NCBI RefSeq assembly: GCF_016907655.1
Contig: NZ_JAFBCL010000001.1
Location: 6,296,001 to 6,360,000, forward strand
Origin: Saccharothrix algeriensis
Lineage (GTDB): Bacteria; Actinomycetota; Actinomycetes; Mycobacteriales; Pseudonocardiaceae
Length of the DNA stretch: 64,000 nucleotides
Direction: 5' to 3'
The notes under the pieces were generated by a model, which made no database searches, was not told the DNA's origin, and was given only the letters and a program-made list of their open reading frames with translations. Every line of letters starts with the position of its first letter. Within the stretch, counting starts at the first letter, position 1. Shown here in pieces: positions 7,902 to 16,863 of this stretch. The position numbers and the translations under genes are program-made.

Positions 7902-8318
7902 TCAGGCCGCCATGAGGACGGGTCCCGCGGGGCGGCGCCCGACCGGGGAGCGCCCGATCGCGGCGCTCGTGCCGCGGTGCCGCCGGACCTCGCCGGCGAT
8001 GCCGGCGAGCAGGTCGGCCAGGTCGACGCCGAGCGCGCCGGTGACCGCGGCGATCATCTCGCTGGACGGCTCCTTGCGCCCGCGCTCGATCTCCGACAGG
8101 TACTGCGGCGAGATGCCGGCCCGCTCCGCGACGTCGACCAGGCGGCCACCCCGCTCCTCCCTGGTGGCCCGCAACCGGCGGCCGAGCACCTCGCGCCACA
8201 GCGGCTCGGGTGCGCGCTCGGGTGCGCGCTCGGGCTCGGACCGGCGCTCGCGGTCGGATGCGGAGGCGCGGTCGGATGCGGAGGCGCGGTCGCGGTGGAA
8301 GGTCAGGATGTCCGCCAT
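7902..8318 (-). CDS. XRE-family regulator, ClgR/PopR-like
   Basis: A 138-residue DNA-binding protein. The helix-turn-helix lies at about residues 45-105: LWREVLGRRLRATREERGG, VDVAERAGISPQYLSEIERGRKEPSSEM. The YLSEIERGRKE..SSE core is strikingly like ClgR/PopR of Actinobacteria, which activate clp genes. That fits its position 30 bases downstream of, and convergent with, the two clpP genes. The N-terminal 40 residues are charged repeats (RASASDRASASDR, PERAPERAPE) encoded by short direct DNA repeats. The ATG at 8318 opens the only reading with sensible codon bias. ClgR is itself a Clp substrate in known systems; whether that holds here is unknown. Confidence 0.8.
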   Translation of the reverse strand: MADILTFHRDRASASDRASASDRERRSEPERAPERAPEPLWREVLGRRLRATREERGGRLVDVAERAGISPQYLSEIERGRKEPSSEMIAAVTGALGVDLADLLAGIAGEVRRHRGTSAAIGRSPVGRRPAGPVLMAA

Positions 8319-8484
8319 GCGGTCATCCTGGCACCGGTCCGGCGCCCGCCGGCCCGGCTTCCGCTCCCAGCGGACAACACCCGCCGGCCCGCGCCCCCCC
8401 GCCGGCGCTCGTGCGCTCGCCCGTGCACTCCCGGAGCCCCGTGCCGGCACGATGCGATCAACGCCACCGTCACGAGGAGCAGCC

Positions 8485-9768
8485 GTGGACCAGGAGCACG
8501 TCGTCGCCACCGCCGCAGCCGAGGAGTTGCCGGCGCTCAGGCGCCGGGTGCGCGAACGCCATCCGAAGGCGTCGTTCCTTTCGGCGTTGAGCACCGCCCG
8601 CCGCGCGTGCTCGGCCCCACGGCTCCACGACGTGTGGTTGGACGAGGACAAAGGCGTCCTGCTGGTCCTGGAGCACGTCCGGAAGCGGGAGGGTTACGGG
8701 CAGAAGACGGTGGAGCTGCTGCTGCACCGGTTACCGCTGCGGTCGCCGGCCTGCGATCCGCTGCTGGAGACCTTGGCCCGCAACCCGCTGGAGCGCCTGC
8801 ACGACTCCCGGGTCGGGCGCGACACGTTCATCGGGCTGCCCACCGCACTGGCGGCGTTGGAGCAGTTGTTCCGGGTCCACCTGGCACGGCTGCGGCTGGT
8901 CCACCCGGGACCGGTCGAGGTGGACCGGGCGATCCGGGACCAGGTCGCCCGTGCCGCCACGCCCGAACAGGCGCGGCGGCGCACCGCCTTCCGGGACTGG
9001 CACCTGCGGGAGGTGTGCGGGTGGCCGGAGCACCTGGCGCCCGCCGACGCGGCGCGCGCGGTGCGGTTGAGCCCGGGCCACCTGGAGGGCGTGGTCGGCG
9101 CCTGGCACGCCTACGAGGACGCCGCCTACGACCGGCCCGTGATCGACAGGTGGTGGGAGGAACGGGGGCGGGGGCGCAAGCGCAGGCACAGGCAGCTGTA
9201 CTACTACGAGTTCCGCGCTCTCGACCGACCGCTGACCGACAGGCAGGTGGCGAACCTGGCCAAGGTGCTGCCCGAGGGGGACGTCGACCGCGACGGGGCC
9301 GTGGTCGACGTGGAAGTGGAGCCGGGCGAGCACGACTTCCGGTGGGTGGACGTCGAACTGCTCTCCGCGTACTTCGACGCGGGCCTGCACTTCCGGCAGA
9401 GCGGCGCGCGGAGCCTGTGGCTGCGGGTGCCCTCCGGCCTGGCCGACCTGGTCGAGCCCTACCGGCGCCCCGGCGTCGTGGGGATCACCGACCTCGGCGA
9501 GGACCTGCTCGTGGAGCTGAACCGCTACGAGGAGGACGGCGAGCACGCTTACCGGGGCACCGACCCCAGCCCCTGGCTGGCCGGGATGGCGCCGGTGCGC
9601 GACGAGCTCGCGCGGGGCGACCTGCGGGCCCTGCACGTCGCGTGGGCGGCGGCCGACTCCCTGGAGGGCCGGGAGCCGACCCCGCCGCCGGCCCCGGAGC
9701 CGCCCGGCCTGGCCGACCCCACGCCGGGGCTGGCGGCGCTGCGCCACTTCCTCGCCCACGTCCCCTGA
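8485..9768 (+). CDS. Uncharacterised two-part protein (YYYEF family C-terminal half)
   Basis: A 427-residue soluble protein of unknown function. The C-terminal half (about 235-425) starts with QLYYYEFRALDRPLTDRQ, continues with a DFRWVDVELLSAYFDAGLHF segment and ends with ARGDLRALHVAWAAADSLEG. I recall this pattern from widespread uncharacterised bacterial proteins. The N-terminal half (1-225) is basic and Leu-rich, with DWHLREVCGWPEHLAP and DRWWEERGRGRKRRHR, and has no recognised domain. The GTG at 8485 is fixed by GAGGAG 5 bases upstream; longer readings have no ribosome site. Divergent from the ClgR/PopR-like gene. Confidence 0.78.
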   Translation: MDQEHVVATAAAEELPALRRRVRERHPKASFLSALSTARRACSAPRLHDVWLDEDKGVLLVLEHVRKREGYGQKTVELLLHRLPLRSPACDPLLETLARNPLERLHDSRVGRDTFIGLPTALAALEQLFRVHLARLRLVHPGPVEVDRAIRDQVARAATPEQARRRTAFRDWHLREVCGWPEHLAPADAARAVRLSPGHLEGVVGAWHAYEDAAYDRPVIDRWWEERGRGRKRRHRQLYYYEFRALDRPLTDRQVANLAKVLPEGDVDRDGAVVDVEVEPGEHDFRWVDVELLSAYFDAGLHFRQSGARSLWLRVPSGLADLVEPYRRPGVVGITDLGEDLLVELNRYEEDGEHAYRGTDPSPWLAGMAPVRDELARGDLRALHVAWAAADSLEGREPTPPPAPEPPGLADPTPGLAALRHFLAHVP

Positions 9769-9918
9769 CGGTCGCGCGTGCGCAGGGGCTTCGCGCGGCG
9801 CGGCGATCCGGCGCGTGCTCGACCACCTCGCCGTCCTCCGCCGCCCGTTCGCTGCCCACCCGCCCCGCTGTCCGATCGGCGCTGCCCGACCGGAGTTGCT
9901 GATCGCCGCTGTCCGGCC

Positions 9919-10142
9919 GGTGCTGTCGGACCGGTGCTGTCGGACCGGTGCTGTCGGACCGGTGCTGTCGGACCGGTGCTGTCGGACCGGTGCTGTCGGA
10001 CCGGTGCTGTCGGACCGGTGCTGTCGGACCGGTGCTGTCGGACCGGTGCTGTCGGACCGGTGCTGTCGGACCGGTGCTGTCGGACCGGTGCTGTCGGACC
10101 GGTGCTGTCGGACCGGTGCTGTCGGACCGGTGCTGTCCGACC
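9919..10142. repeat. 14-bp tandem array, 16 copies
   Basis: GGTGCTGTCGGACC is repeated head to tail exactly 16 times (224 bases). Only the last unit differs, by one base (GGTGCTGTCCGACC). The unit junction contains the palindrome ACCGGT. Because 14 is not a multiple of 3, all frames stay open and give false reading frames. Near-perfect identity implies recent expansion or homogenisation. The array lies between a plus-strand gene end and a minus-strand gene end, so it is clear of promoters. Confidence 0.97.
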
Positions 10143-10155
10143 AGCGCCGTCAAAC

Positions 10156-10186
10156 CGGCGGCGGCCCGCTCGACGGGCCGCCGCCG
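10156..10186 (-). terminator. Terminator of the WGR-propeller gene
   Basis: A perfect 12-bp stem (CGGCGGCGGCCC / GGGCCGCCGCCG) with a 7-base loop begins 11 bases after the minus-strand stop at 10197. On that strand it is followed by GGTTTGA, a short T run. The position is typical of an intrinsic terminator. Confidence 0.75.
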
Positions 10187-10196
10187 CGTCCGGCGG

Positions 10197-11621
10197 TCAG
10201 CGCAGGCGCCTGATCTCGCCGCGGGTGCGGTAGAACGACCCGCTCGCCGACGTCAGCACCTCCGAGACCAGGTACCGGGCGCCGGGCACGCGGATGTTCT
10301 TGGGGAACTGCACGCCCCACGTGCGGTCGTACCCGTCGGAGACGACGCGCACCCGGACCCGGCCGCCCTCCTGCACGCACTCGACCACCACGCCCTCGCC
10401 CGGGGCGACGTGCGAGACGACCTCGACCTCGGCGGTCGCCTCGACGCGGTCGATGCTGCCGGCCTTGATGTCCTGGCGCGGCGGCAGCTGCCCCTGCTCG
10501 GCCGCGCGCACGGCGTCCGGGCCGGCGTCCAGGCAGGCGAGCGACCCGTCGGTGGTCACCAGGTAGAGCCGTTCGTCGCGGTACTGCATGGAGAACGCCG
10601 AGCCGCACCCGGTGGCGAGCTTCCACAGCCGGGTGCCGTCGGCGGCGAAGCAGTACACCGAGGACTGGTTGTCGCCCGCGAAGACGAACCCGCCGTCGGG
10701 CGAGGTCGCGCAGGAGAACACGGGCGCGTCGCAGCGGTAGAGGCCCGTCTCGCGCCCGTCCGACTTGGCGAACCGGTGCACCCGGCCCCGGCTGGTGCCC
10801 GCGAAGACCTCGGTGCGCTCCTGCCAGCCGAACAGCACCTCCCCGACGGTGTCGGCGTGCCAGGCCCGGTGGCCGCGGCCGGTGTAGTGGGTGACGCCCC
10901 GGGCGTGGCCGTGGAAGACGCCCTCCGCCGAGCAGCGGACCATCCAGGCGCTGTCGCCGGTGGCCGGGCACGACCACTGGAACTCGTCCTCGTGGTCCAC
11001 CACCGTCACCCGGCCCTGCCGGTCGGACACGCCGAGCACGCCGTCGTGGATGTCGAGCCAGTAGATGTCCACGTCCTCGGCGATCTCGTAGGCCACCCGG
11101 GGCACCTTGGCACCCAGGTCGTAGACCTGGCCGTCGTCGCAGCCCGCGTAGATCCAGAAGTCGTCGGCCACGATGCACTTGACCGCGTCGGGCAGCCCGA
11201 ACCGCCCGGTGACCCGGCCGTCGTGGGTGAGGGTGTAGACGTCGCCGTTCTCGTTGCCGACCCAGGCGTGGTCCTCGCCGATGAAGATCCCGAACGCCGG
11301 GGCCCCGGAGGCGAACCGCCACAGCACCGGCGCCTGGTGGGCGGTCGAGCGGGTGCTGACGATCTGCCGCCGGCTCACCGGCCGGCGCCCGCGCACCCCC
11401 CGGACGGCGGGGGCGTAGCCCTTGCGCACCTTCTCGCCGATCTTCTTCTCGGCCGCCTTGAGCGCCTTGGCGTGGTCGGCGAAGGTCGCGCTGCGCACCT
11501 GCCCCTGCTCCCCGATGCGCCCATAGGTGATGGTGACCTCGGTGCCGTCGACCCGCACTTCGTAGAACTTGTGCGCGCCACCGCCCGCCTCGGACAGCTC
11601 CAGGTACGTCGTGGCAGACAT
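10197..11621 (-). CDS. WGR-domain protein with beta-propeller
   Basis: A 474-residue soluble protein. Residues 1-80 form a WGR domain (TYLELSEAGGGAHKFYEV, VTITYGRIGEQGQ, then HAKALKAAEKKIGEKVRKGY). WGR domains bind nucleic acid ends in PARPs and occur alone or fused in bacteria. Residues about 105-390 contain PQQ/WD-like blades (PAFGIFIGEDHAWVGNENGD, WIYAGCDDGQVYDL, GGFVFAGDNQSSVYCF, DERLYLVTTDGSLACL). A short beta-rich tail (DRTWGVQFPKNIRVPGARYLV) ends the protein. There is no signal peptide, so the propeller should be cytoplasmic. The ATG at 11621 has AGGGGAAG 5-6 bases upstream. WGR-propeller proteins are known in Streptomyces but uncharacterised. Confidence 0.85.
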   Translation of the reverse strand: MSATTYLELSEAGGGAHKFYEVRVDGTEVTITYGRIGEQGQVRSATFADHAKALKAAEKKIGEKVRKGYAPAVRGVRGRRPVSRRQIVSTRSTAHQAPVLWRFASGAPAFGIFIGEDHAWVGNENGDVYTLTHDGRVTGRFGLPDAVKCIVADDFWIYAGCDDGQVYDLGAKVPRVAYEIAEDVDIYWLDIHDGVLGVSDRQGRVTVVDHEDEFQWSCPATGDSAWMVRCSAEGVFHGHARGVTHYTGRGHRAWHADTVGEVLFGWQERTEVFAGTSRGRVHRFAKSDGRETGLYRCDAPVFSCATSPDGGFVFAGDNQSSVYCFAADGTRLWKLATGCGSAFSMQYRDERLYLVTTDGSLACLDAGPDAVRAAEQGQLPPRQDIKAGSIDRVEATAEVEVVSHVAPGEGVVVECVQEGGRVRVRVVSDGYDRTWGVQFPKNIRVPGARYLVSEVLTSASGSFYRTRGEIRRLR

Positions 11622-11945
11622 GCGTTCGCTTCCCCTCTTCCGCGGCAACTGCGCGCACGTTATCCACCGGCACCGACAAAACCGGGAACGCGCCCGGTCC
11701 CGGCGGGTGCGCCGGGACCGGTCAGGAATCGAGAAGCGCCGGTCGGCGGCCCGCGCCTAGCGTTCCCGCCATGACCCCGATCGAGAGCACCACGGCCTGA
11801 TGTGCCTGCACCGCCCGGGGCCGGGCGTCCCGCCGGCCCGGGACGGCGCCGGGCCACCGCCCGCCGACCCCCGGCCCGGTGAGGGCCGCGGCACGCCGAG
11901 CCGGGTCACAGCACCGCACACCGCGAACGTCGAGGAGGACCAGCG
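11622..11945. other. Divergent intergenic region, no gene
   Basis: 324 bases between the divergent WGR-propeller and DUF1801-like genes. It is very G+C-rich with several short inverted repeats. A 9-codon ATG frame at 11771 lacks a ribosome site and was not accepted. No clear -35/-10 pair was found. Confidence 0.45.
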
Positions 11946-12398
11946 ATGAGCCGCACCGAGTCCAGCGCGTACGAGGGTTTCACCGCCGAGGAGCGGGCCG
12001 CCATGAAGGACCACGCCCGGGAGCTGAAGAAGGAGGCGCGCCGCAGCTCGCGCGCGGACAAGGCGGCCGAGGCGGTGCGGGACCTGCTCGCGAAGATCGC
12101 CGAGATGCCCGACGCCGACCGGGTGATGGCCGAGCGCGTGCACGCCGTCGTCACGGCCAACGCCCCGATGCTCGCCCCGAAGCTCTGGTACGGGATGCCG
12201 GCCTACGCGCTGGACGGCAAGGTCGTGTGCTTCTTCCAGAGCGCGGACAAGTTCAAGGCGCGCTACGCCACGCTCGGGTTCAGCGACCAGGCGGGCCTGG
12301 ACGAGGGCGCGATGTGGGCGACCAGCTACGCCCTGGCGGAGGTGACGGCGGAGGTGGAGGAGCGCATCGCCGCCCTCGTGCGGCGGGCGGTGGGGTGA
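11946..12398 (+). CDS. DUF1801/YdhG-like protein
   Basis: A 150-residue protein. The C-terminal two thirds match the DUF1801 (YdhG/iron-chaperone-like) fold: a short helical start, then MLAPKLWYGMPAYALDGKVVCFFQSADKFKARYATLGFSD. The WYGMPAY..GK box is the family signature. The N-terminal 50 residues are a charged helix (EERAAMKDHARELKKEARRSS). Some members are compared with frataxin-like proteins, but the function is not established. The ATG at 11946 has GAGGAGGA about 7 bases upstream. It stands alone, divergent from the WGR gene and upstream of the SARP regulator, with no obvious link to either. Confidence 0.83.
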   Translation: MSRTESSAYEGFTAEERAAMKDHARELKKEARRSSRADKAAEAVRDLLAKIAEMPDADRVMAERVHAVVTANAPMLAPKLWYGMPAYALDGKVVCFFQSADKFKARYATLGFSDQAGLDEGAMWATSYALAEVTAEVEERIAALVRRAVG

Positions 12399-12578
12399 GC
12401 CGCGGCCGGTCGCCCGGCGGGCGGGAGCCCCGCGTTCGGCGCCGGCCCGGACGCCGGCGGGCGGGGGCTCGAACCGCCGCCCGCTGGTCGGATCGGGCGG
12501 TACCGGGCGCGGCCCGGGGCGCACCTCCCGCACCCTGTTGTCCGGGCACGGTGCAGGATGCCCGGTCGGGAGGTCGTG

Positions 12579-15383
12579 ATGGCGGTGCGGTTCCGGTTGT
12601 TGGGCGGTGTCGAGGCCGACGTCGGCGGTGTGCCGGTGGCGCTGGGCCACGCCAAGCAGCGCGGGGTGCTGGCGGTGCTGCTGGTGGAGGCCGGCGCCCC
12701 GGTCACGGCCGACGCCCTGCTGGAGCGGGTGTGGGGCGATCGGCTCCCGGCCAGGGGCCGGCACGTGCTGCACAGCTACGTCTCCCGGTTGCGGGCGGTG
12801 CTGGCGGTGACCGAGCGGGTGCGGCTGGTCCGCCGCCCCGGCGGCTACCAGCTCACCGCGGACGAGCAGGACGTCGACCTGCACCGGTTCGGCCACCTGG
12901 TGGCCCGGGCGCGCGCGGCGGACGACGAGCGGGCCGCGGCGCTGTTCGACGAGGCGCTGGGGCTGTGGCGGGGCGAGCCGCTGCCCGACCTGGACACCCC
13001 CTGGGCCGAGGCGCTGCGCGCGAGCCTGGCGGCGCAGCGCCTGGCCGCCGAGCTGGACCGGGCCGACCTCGCGCTGCGCCGCGGCCGGCACGCGGAGCTG
13101 CTGCCCGACCTGGCCGAGCGCGCGCGGCGCCACCCGCTGGACGAGCGGGTCGCCGCGCAGCTGGTGCTGGCCCTGTACCGCAGCGGTCGCCAGGCCGACG
13201 CGCTGGAGCACTACCGGCGGGTGCGCGCCCGGCTGGTGGAGGAGCTGGGCGCCGACCCCGGCCCCCGGCTGCGGGACCTGCACCAGCGGGTGCTGGCCGC
13301 GGACCCCGACCTCGCCGCCGACGGGCCCGGCGCGGCGCGCGCGAGCGCCGCGGCCCCGGTGCCTCGGCAGCTGCCCGCCGTGCCCCGGTCGTTCACCGGC
13401 CGCGCCGCGGAGCTCGCCGCGCTGACCGCGTCGCTGGACGAGGCGCCCTCCGGCACCGTGGTGATCTCGGCGATCGGCGGGTCGGGCGGCATCGGCAAGA
13501 CCTGGCTCGCGCTGGCCTGGGCGCACCGCCACCGCGACCGGTTCCCCGACGGGCAGCTGTTCGTCGACCTGCGCGGGTTCAGCCCCGACGGCGAGCCCGT
13601 GGCGGCGGAGACGGCCGTGCGGGGATTCCTCGACACCCTCGGCGTCGAGCCGGACCGCGTGCCGGGCGACCCGGGCGCCCGGGCGGCGCTGTTCCGCAGC
13701 CTCATCGCGGGCCGGCGGGTGCTGATCGTGCTGGACAACGCGGCCACCGCCGACCAGGTGGTCCCGCTGCTGCCCGGTGACGGCTCCGCCGCGGTGCTGG
13801 TCACCAGCCGCAACCGGCTCACCGAGCTGATCACCCGCCACGGCGCCCACCCGCTGCGGGTGGACGTGCTGCCCGACGCCGAGGCCCGGCAGGTGCTGGT
13901 CGACCGGTTGGGCGCGCGGCGGGTCGAGGCCGAACCCGACGCGGTGCGCAGGCTGCTGGCCTGCTGCGGCGGGCTCCCCCTCGCCTTGGGCGTCGTGGCC
14001 GCCCGCGCCACCGTCCACCCGGACTTCCCGCTGTCCGCGCTGGCCGACGAGCTGCACGACACCGCGACCAGGTTGGCGGCGCTGGACGACGGCAACCCCG
14101 CCACCAGCCTGCCGGAGGTGCTGTCCTGGTCGGTCGACGCGCTGGGCGAGCGGCCGGCGCGGGTGCTCGCGCTGCTGGGCCTCGCGCCGGGGCCGGACAC
14201 CGGCCTGCGCGCCGCGGCCGACCTCGCCGGCCTGGACGTCGCGGCCACCCGGTCGGCGCTGCGCGCGCTGGAGGACCTGCACCTGGTGCAGCAGCGCGCG
14301 CCGGGCCGCTACGGGATGCACGACCTGGTCAAGCTCTTCGCCGCCGACCGCGCCCACCGCACGCTCCCCGAAGCCGACCGCGACGCGGCGCTGCGCCGGC
14401 TGGTCGGCTTCCTGCTGCGCACCGCGTTCGCCGCCGAGCGGGTGCTCGACCCGCACCGCGAACCCATCCGGCTCGCCGACTTCCCGGACTGCCACCCGCT
14501 GTCGCCGCCCGACCAGGACGCCGCGCTGGACTGGTTCGCCACCGAGCACCGCACCCTGCTCGCCGTGCAGCAGTTCGCCGCCGGCCGGGGCTGGCACGAC
14601 CCGGTCTGGCAGCTGGCCTGGTCGCTGGACACCTTCCTCTACCGGCGCGGGCACCTGCAGGACGCGGTGGTGGTGTGGCGGGCCGGGGTCGCCGCGGCCG
14701 AGCGGCAGGGCGACCCGCGCGCGCTGCTGCTCGCCCACCGCCTGCTGGGCGACGCCGCCGCCTTCGCCGGGCTGCCCGACGAGGCCATGCGGCACCTGGT
14801 CCGCGCCCTGGAGCTGGCCGAGCGCACCGACGACCGCACCACCCAGGCCCACACCCACTACACGCTCACCCGCGCCTGGGAGCAGCGCGGGGAGGACCGG
14901 CGGGCGCTGGACCACGCGCTGCGGGCGCTGCGGCTCTACCGGGACCTGGGCCGACCGGAGTGGGAGTGCGCGGCGCTGAGCGCGGCGGGCTGGCTGTACG
15001 CCAGGGTCGGCGACCACGACCAGGCGCGCGCGCACTGCCGGGCGGCCCTGGAGCTGGGCGACCGCCGGCCCGACCCCACCCTCGCCGCCGCCGTGATGGA
15101 CACCCTGGGCTACAGCGCCCACCGGACCGGTGACCACGCGGAAGCCCTGGAGCACTACCGCGAGGCCCTGGAGCTGTACCGCGAGCACGGCAACACCTAC
15201 AACCAGGCCGACACCCTCGACCGGCTCGGCCTCGTCCACCGCGCCCTGGGCCGGCCCGACTCGGCCCGCGAGGTCTGGCGGCAGGCCCTGGACCTGTACC
15301 GGGCCCAGGACCGCGCCGACGAGGCCCTCCGCGTCCGGGACCAGCTCGACGCGCTCGACGGGGAAGGGCGGGGCACCACCTGA
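12579..15383 (+). CDS. AfsR/SARP-type transcriptional regulator with NB-ARC and TPR
   Basis: A 934-residue regulator in the AfsR layout. Residues 1-90 form an OmpR-type winged helix (FRLLGGVEADVGG, HVLHSYVSRLRAVL). Residues 95-245 form the BTAD domain (FDEALGLWRGEPLPDLD, ALYRSGRQADALEHYRRVR). Residues 265-540 are an NB-ARC ATPase with Walker A GGSGGIGKTWLALAW, VLIVLDNAA and VLVTSRNRL. Residues 640-930 hold TPR repeats (HTHYTLTRAWEQRGEDRRAL, GDHAEALEHYREALELYRE). Such proteins bind direct repeats and activate genes, often secondary-metabolite genes. No PKS or NRPS core gene is in this window, so its targets are elsewhere or are morphological. ATG 12579 follows GGGAGG. Confidence 0.92.
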   Translation: MAVRFRLLGGVEADVGGVPVALGHAKQRGVLAVLLVEAGAPVTADALLERVWGDRLPARGRHVLHSYVSRLRAVLAVTERVRLVRRPGGYQLTADEQDVDLHRFGHLVARARAADDERAAALFDEALGLWRGEPLPDLDTPWAEALRASLAAQRLAAELDRADLALRRGRHAELLPDLAERARRHPLDERVAAQLVLALYRSGRQADALEHYRRVRARLVEELGADPGPRLRDLHQRVLAADPDLAADGPGAARASAAAPVPRQLPAVPRSFTGRAAELAALTASLDEAPSGTVVISAIGGSGGIGKTWLALAWAHRHRDRFPDGQLFVDLRGFSPDGEPVAAETAVRGFLDTLGVEPDRVPGDPGARAALFRSLIAGRRVLIVLDNAATADQVVPLLPGDGSAAVLVTSRNRLTELITRHGAHPLRVDVLPDAEARQVLVDRLGARRVEAEPDAVRRLLACCGGLPLALGVVAARATVHPDFPLSALADELHDTATRLAALDDGNPATSLPEVLSWSVDALGERPARVLALLGLAPGPDTGLRAAADLAGLDVAATRSALRALEDLHLVQQRAPGRYGMHDLVKLFAADRAHRTLPEADRDAALRRLVGFLLRTAFAAERVLDPHREPIRLADFPDCHPLSPPDQDAALDWFATEHRTLLAVQQFAAGRGWHDPVWQLAWSLDTFLYRRGHLQDAVVVWRAGVAAAERQGDPRALLLAHRLLGDAAAFAGLPDEAMRHLVRALELAERTDDRTTQAHTHYTLTRAWEQRGEDRRALDHALRALRLYRDLGRPEWECAALSAAGWLYARVGDHDQARAHCRAALELGDRRPDPTLAAAVMDTLGYSAHRTGDHAEALEHYREALELYREHGNTYNQADTLDRLGLVHRALGRPDSAREVWRQALDLYRAQDRADEALRVRDQLDALDGEGRGTT

Positions 15384-15492
15384 CGATCGGCCCGGCCCGG
15401 GGTGTCCCTCGCCACAGCGGTGACCGCGACGACCGGCCCACCTGCCGCAGGGCGACCGGCCGCTCGCGGTGTCTTCACGCGATCGGGCCGGC

Positions 15493-15555
15493 GGCGCCCC
15501 GGCCGGGAGGCGCCCCGACCGGGAGGCGCCCCGACCGGGAGGCGCCCGGCCGGGA
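15493..15555. repeat. 16-bp tandem repeat, about 4 copies
   Basis: GGCGCCCCGACCGGGA is repeated from 15493 (first unit GGCGCCCCGGCCGGGA) through 15540, then a 15-base variant. It lies just after the SARP gene and before the convergent MFS gene end. Confidence 0.85.
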
Positions 15556-15573
15556 CGTGGTCCGCGCGGGGCC

Positions 15574-16776
15574 TCAGCGGTCGGCGGCGGCCCGCGCCGG
15601 GCGCTCCGCGGGCGCCGGCGCGCGGCCCCGCACCAGCACGGGCACCGCCGCCGCGGTCAGCGCCGCGCCCAGCCACATCACCGCCACCAGCCCGAACCCG
15701 TCGGCCACCAGGCCGCCGCCGAGCGCGCCCAGCGCGATCGCCCCGTTGAACACCCCGGAGAACAGCGCGGACGCCGACTCGTGGGCGTGCGGCGCGGCGG
15801 CGAGCAGCCAGGTCTGGGTGCTCACCGACACCGCCCCGTACGCCAGCCCCCACACCACCAGCAGCCCCGCCGCGGCCGGCGCCGACGTGCCCGCCACCGG
15901 CACCAGCGCCACCGTCGCCGCCAGCACCCCGCTGACGACCAGCAGCGTCGCCCGGGGCGAGCGGGCCGCCCCGGCGCCGCCCGCGAAGGTGCCCGCGACC
16001 CCCGCCACGCCGTACACCAGCAGCAGCGCGGCGATCGCGCCCGGCTCGACCCCGGCCACGCCCTCCAGCACCGGCCGCACGTAGGTGTAGGCGGCGAAGT
16101 GCCCGACGACCACCAGCGAGACCACGGCGAGCCCGGTAGCCACCGGGGGGTGGGCGGCCAGCCGCACCGTGCCGCCCAGCCGCACCGGCCGGTCGACCGG
16201 CAGCCGGGGCAGCACGACCAGCAGCGCGAGCACGACCACCAGCGCCGACCCGGCCACCACGGCGAAGGCCGCCCGCCAGCCCAGCACCTCGCCCAGGTGG
16301 GTCCCGGTCGGCACGCCCAGCACGGACGCCACGGCCACCCCGCTGAAGACCAGCGACGTGGCCGTCCCCACCGACGCCGGGGGAGCCAGGCGCGCGGCCA
16401 GCCCGCCGGCCAGGGCCCACACCCCGCCCACGCCGAACCCCACCAGCACCCGCGCCACCACCAGCACGGCGAACGACGGCGACCAGGCCGCGACCAGGTT
16501 CCCCAGGGCCAGCAGCCCCATCAGCACGCCCAGCACCGCTCGGCGGTCGGTGGCCCCGAACGCCGGGACGAGCAGGGGAGCGGACAGCGCCGCGACCACG
16601 CCGGTCACCGTCAGGGTCAGCCCGGCCGTCCCCTCCGTCACGCCCAGGGCGGTCCCGATCGGCGTCAGCAGCCCCACCGGGAGCATCTCGGAGGTGACCA
16701 CGGTGAAGGTGGCCAGCGCCAGCGCCACCACCGCGGGCCAGCCCCGGACGTCCCCGCGTTCCTCGATCTCTCGCAT
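15574..16776 (-). CDS. MFS drug/sugar efflux transporter
   Basis: A 400-residue inner-membrane protein with about 12 hydrophobic segments, of the AraJ/Cmx-like DHA1 group of MFS transporters. Signature stretches include FTVVTSEMLPVGLLTPIGTALGVTEG in helix 1, a loop around FGATDRRAVLG, and VARVLVGFGVGGVWALAGGLAARLAP (motif C-like). The ATG at 16776 is used; an upstream TTG would add four residues. It is divergent from a LysR regulator 87 bases away, the classic arrangement in which the regulator controls the exporter. The substrate cannot be read from sequence. Confidence 0.9.
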   Translation of the reverse strand: MREIEERGDVRGWPAVVALALATFTVVTSEMLPVGLLTPIGTALGVTEGTAGLTLTVTGVVAALSAPLLVPAFGATDRRAVLGVLMGLLALGNLVAAWSPSFAVLVVARVLVGFGVGGVWALAGGLAARLAPPASVGTATSLVFSGVAVASVLGVPTGTHLGEVLGWRAAFAVVAGSALVVVLALLVVLPRLPVDRPVRLGGTVRLAAHPPVATGLAVVSLVVVGHFAAYTYVRPVLEGVAGVEPGAIAALLLVYGVAGVAGTFAGGAGAARSPRATLLVVSGVLAATVALVPVAGTSAPAAAGLLVVWGLAYGAVSVSTQTWLLAAAPHAHESASALFSGVFNGAIALGALGGGLVADGFGLVAVMWLGAALTAAAVPVLVRGRAPAPAERPARAAADR

Positions 16777-16863
16777 GTCCCCAGCCAACGCGGGCGCCCG
16801 GTCGGGAACAACGGCCGATCACTCACGCTTCCATGAGCAGGGCTACTGGATCGGGGGGCGTCG

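Noticed and set aside
9919..10142. CRISPR array
   Set aside because: Units are head-to-tail with no spacers, and no cas genes are near.
9948..11774. Long plus-strand reading frame with VLSDRCCRTGAVGP repeats
   Set aside because: It is produced by the 14-bp array plus the antisense of the WGR gene; no start signal and no protein-like sequence.
11771..11800. Nine-codon peptide MTPIESTTA
   Set aside because: No ribosome site and no partner genes for a peptide system.
12579..15383. Biosynthetic gene cluster around the SARP regulator and the methyltransferases
   Set aside because: No PKS, NRPS, RiPP or terpene core gene in the window; the methyltransferases are 35 kb or more away.
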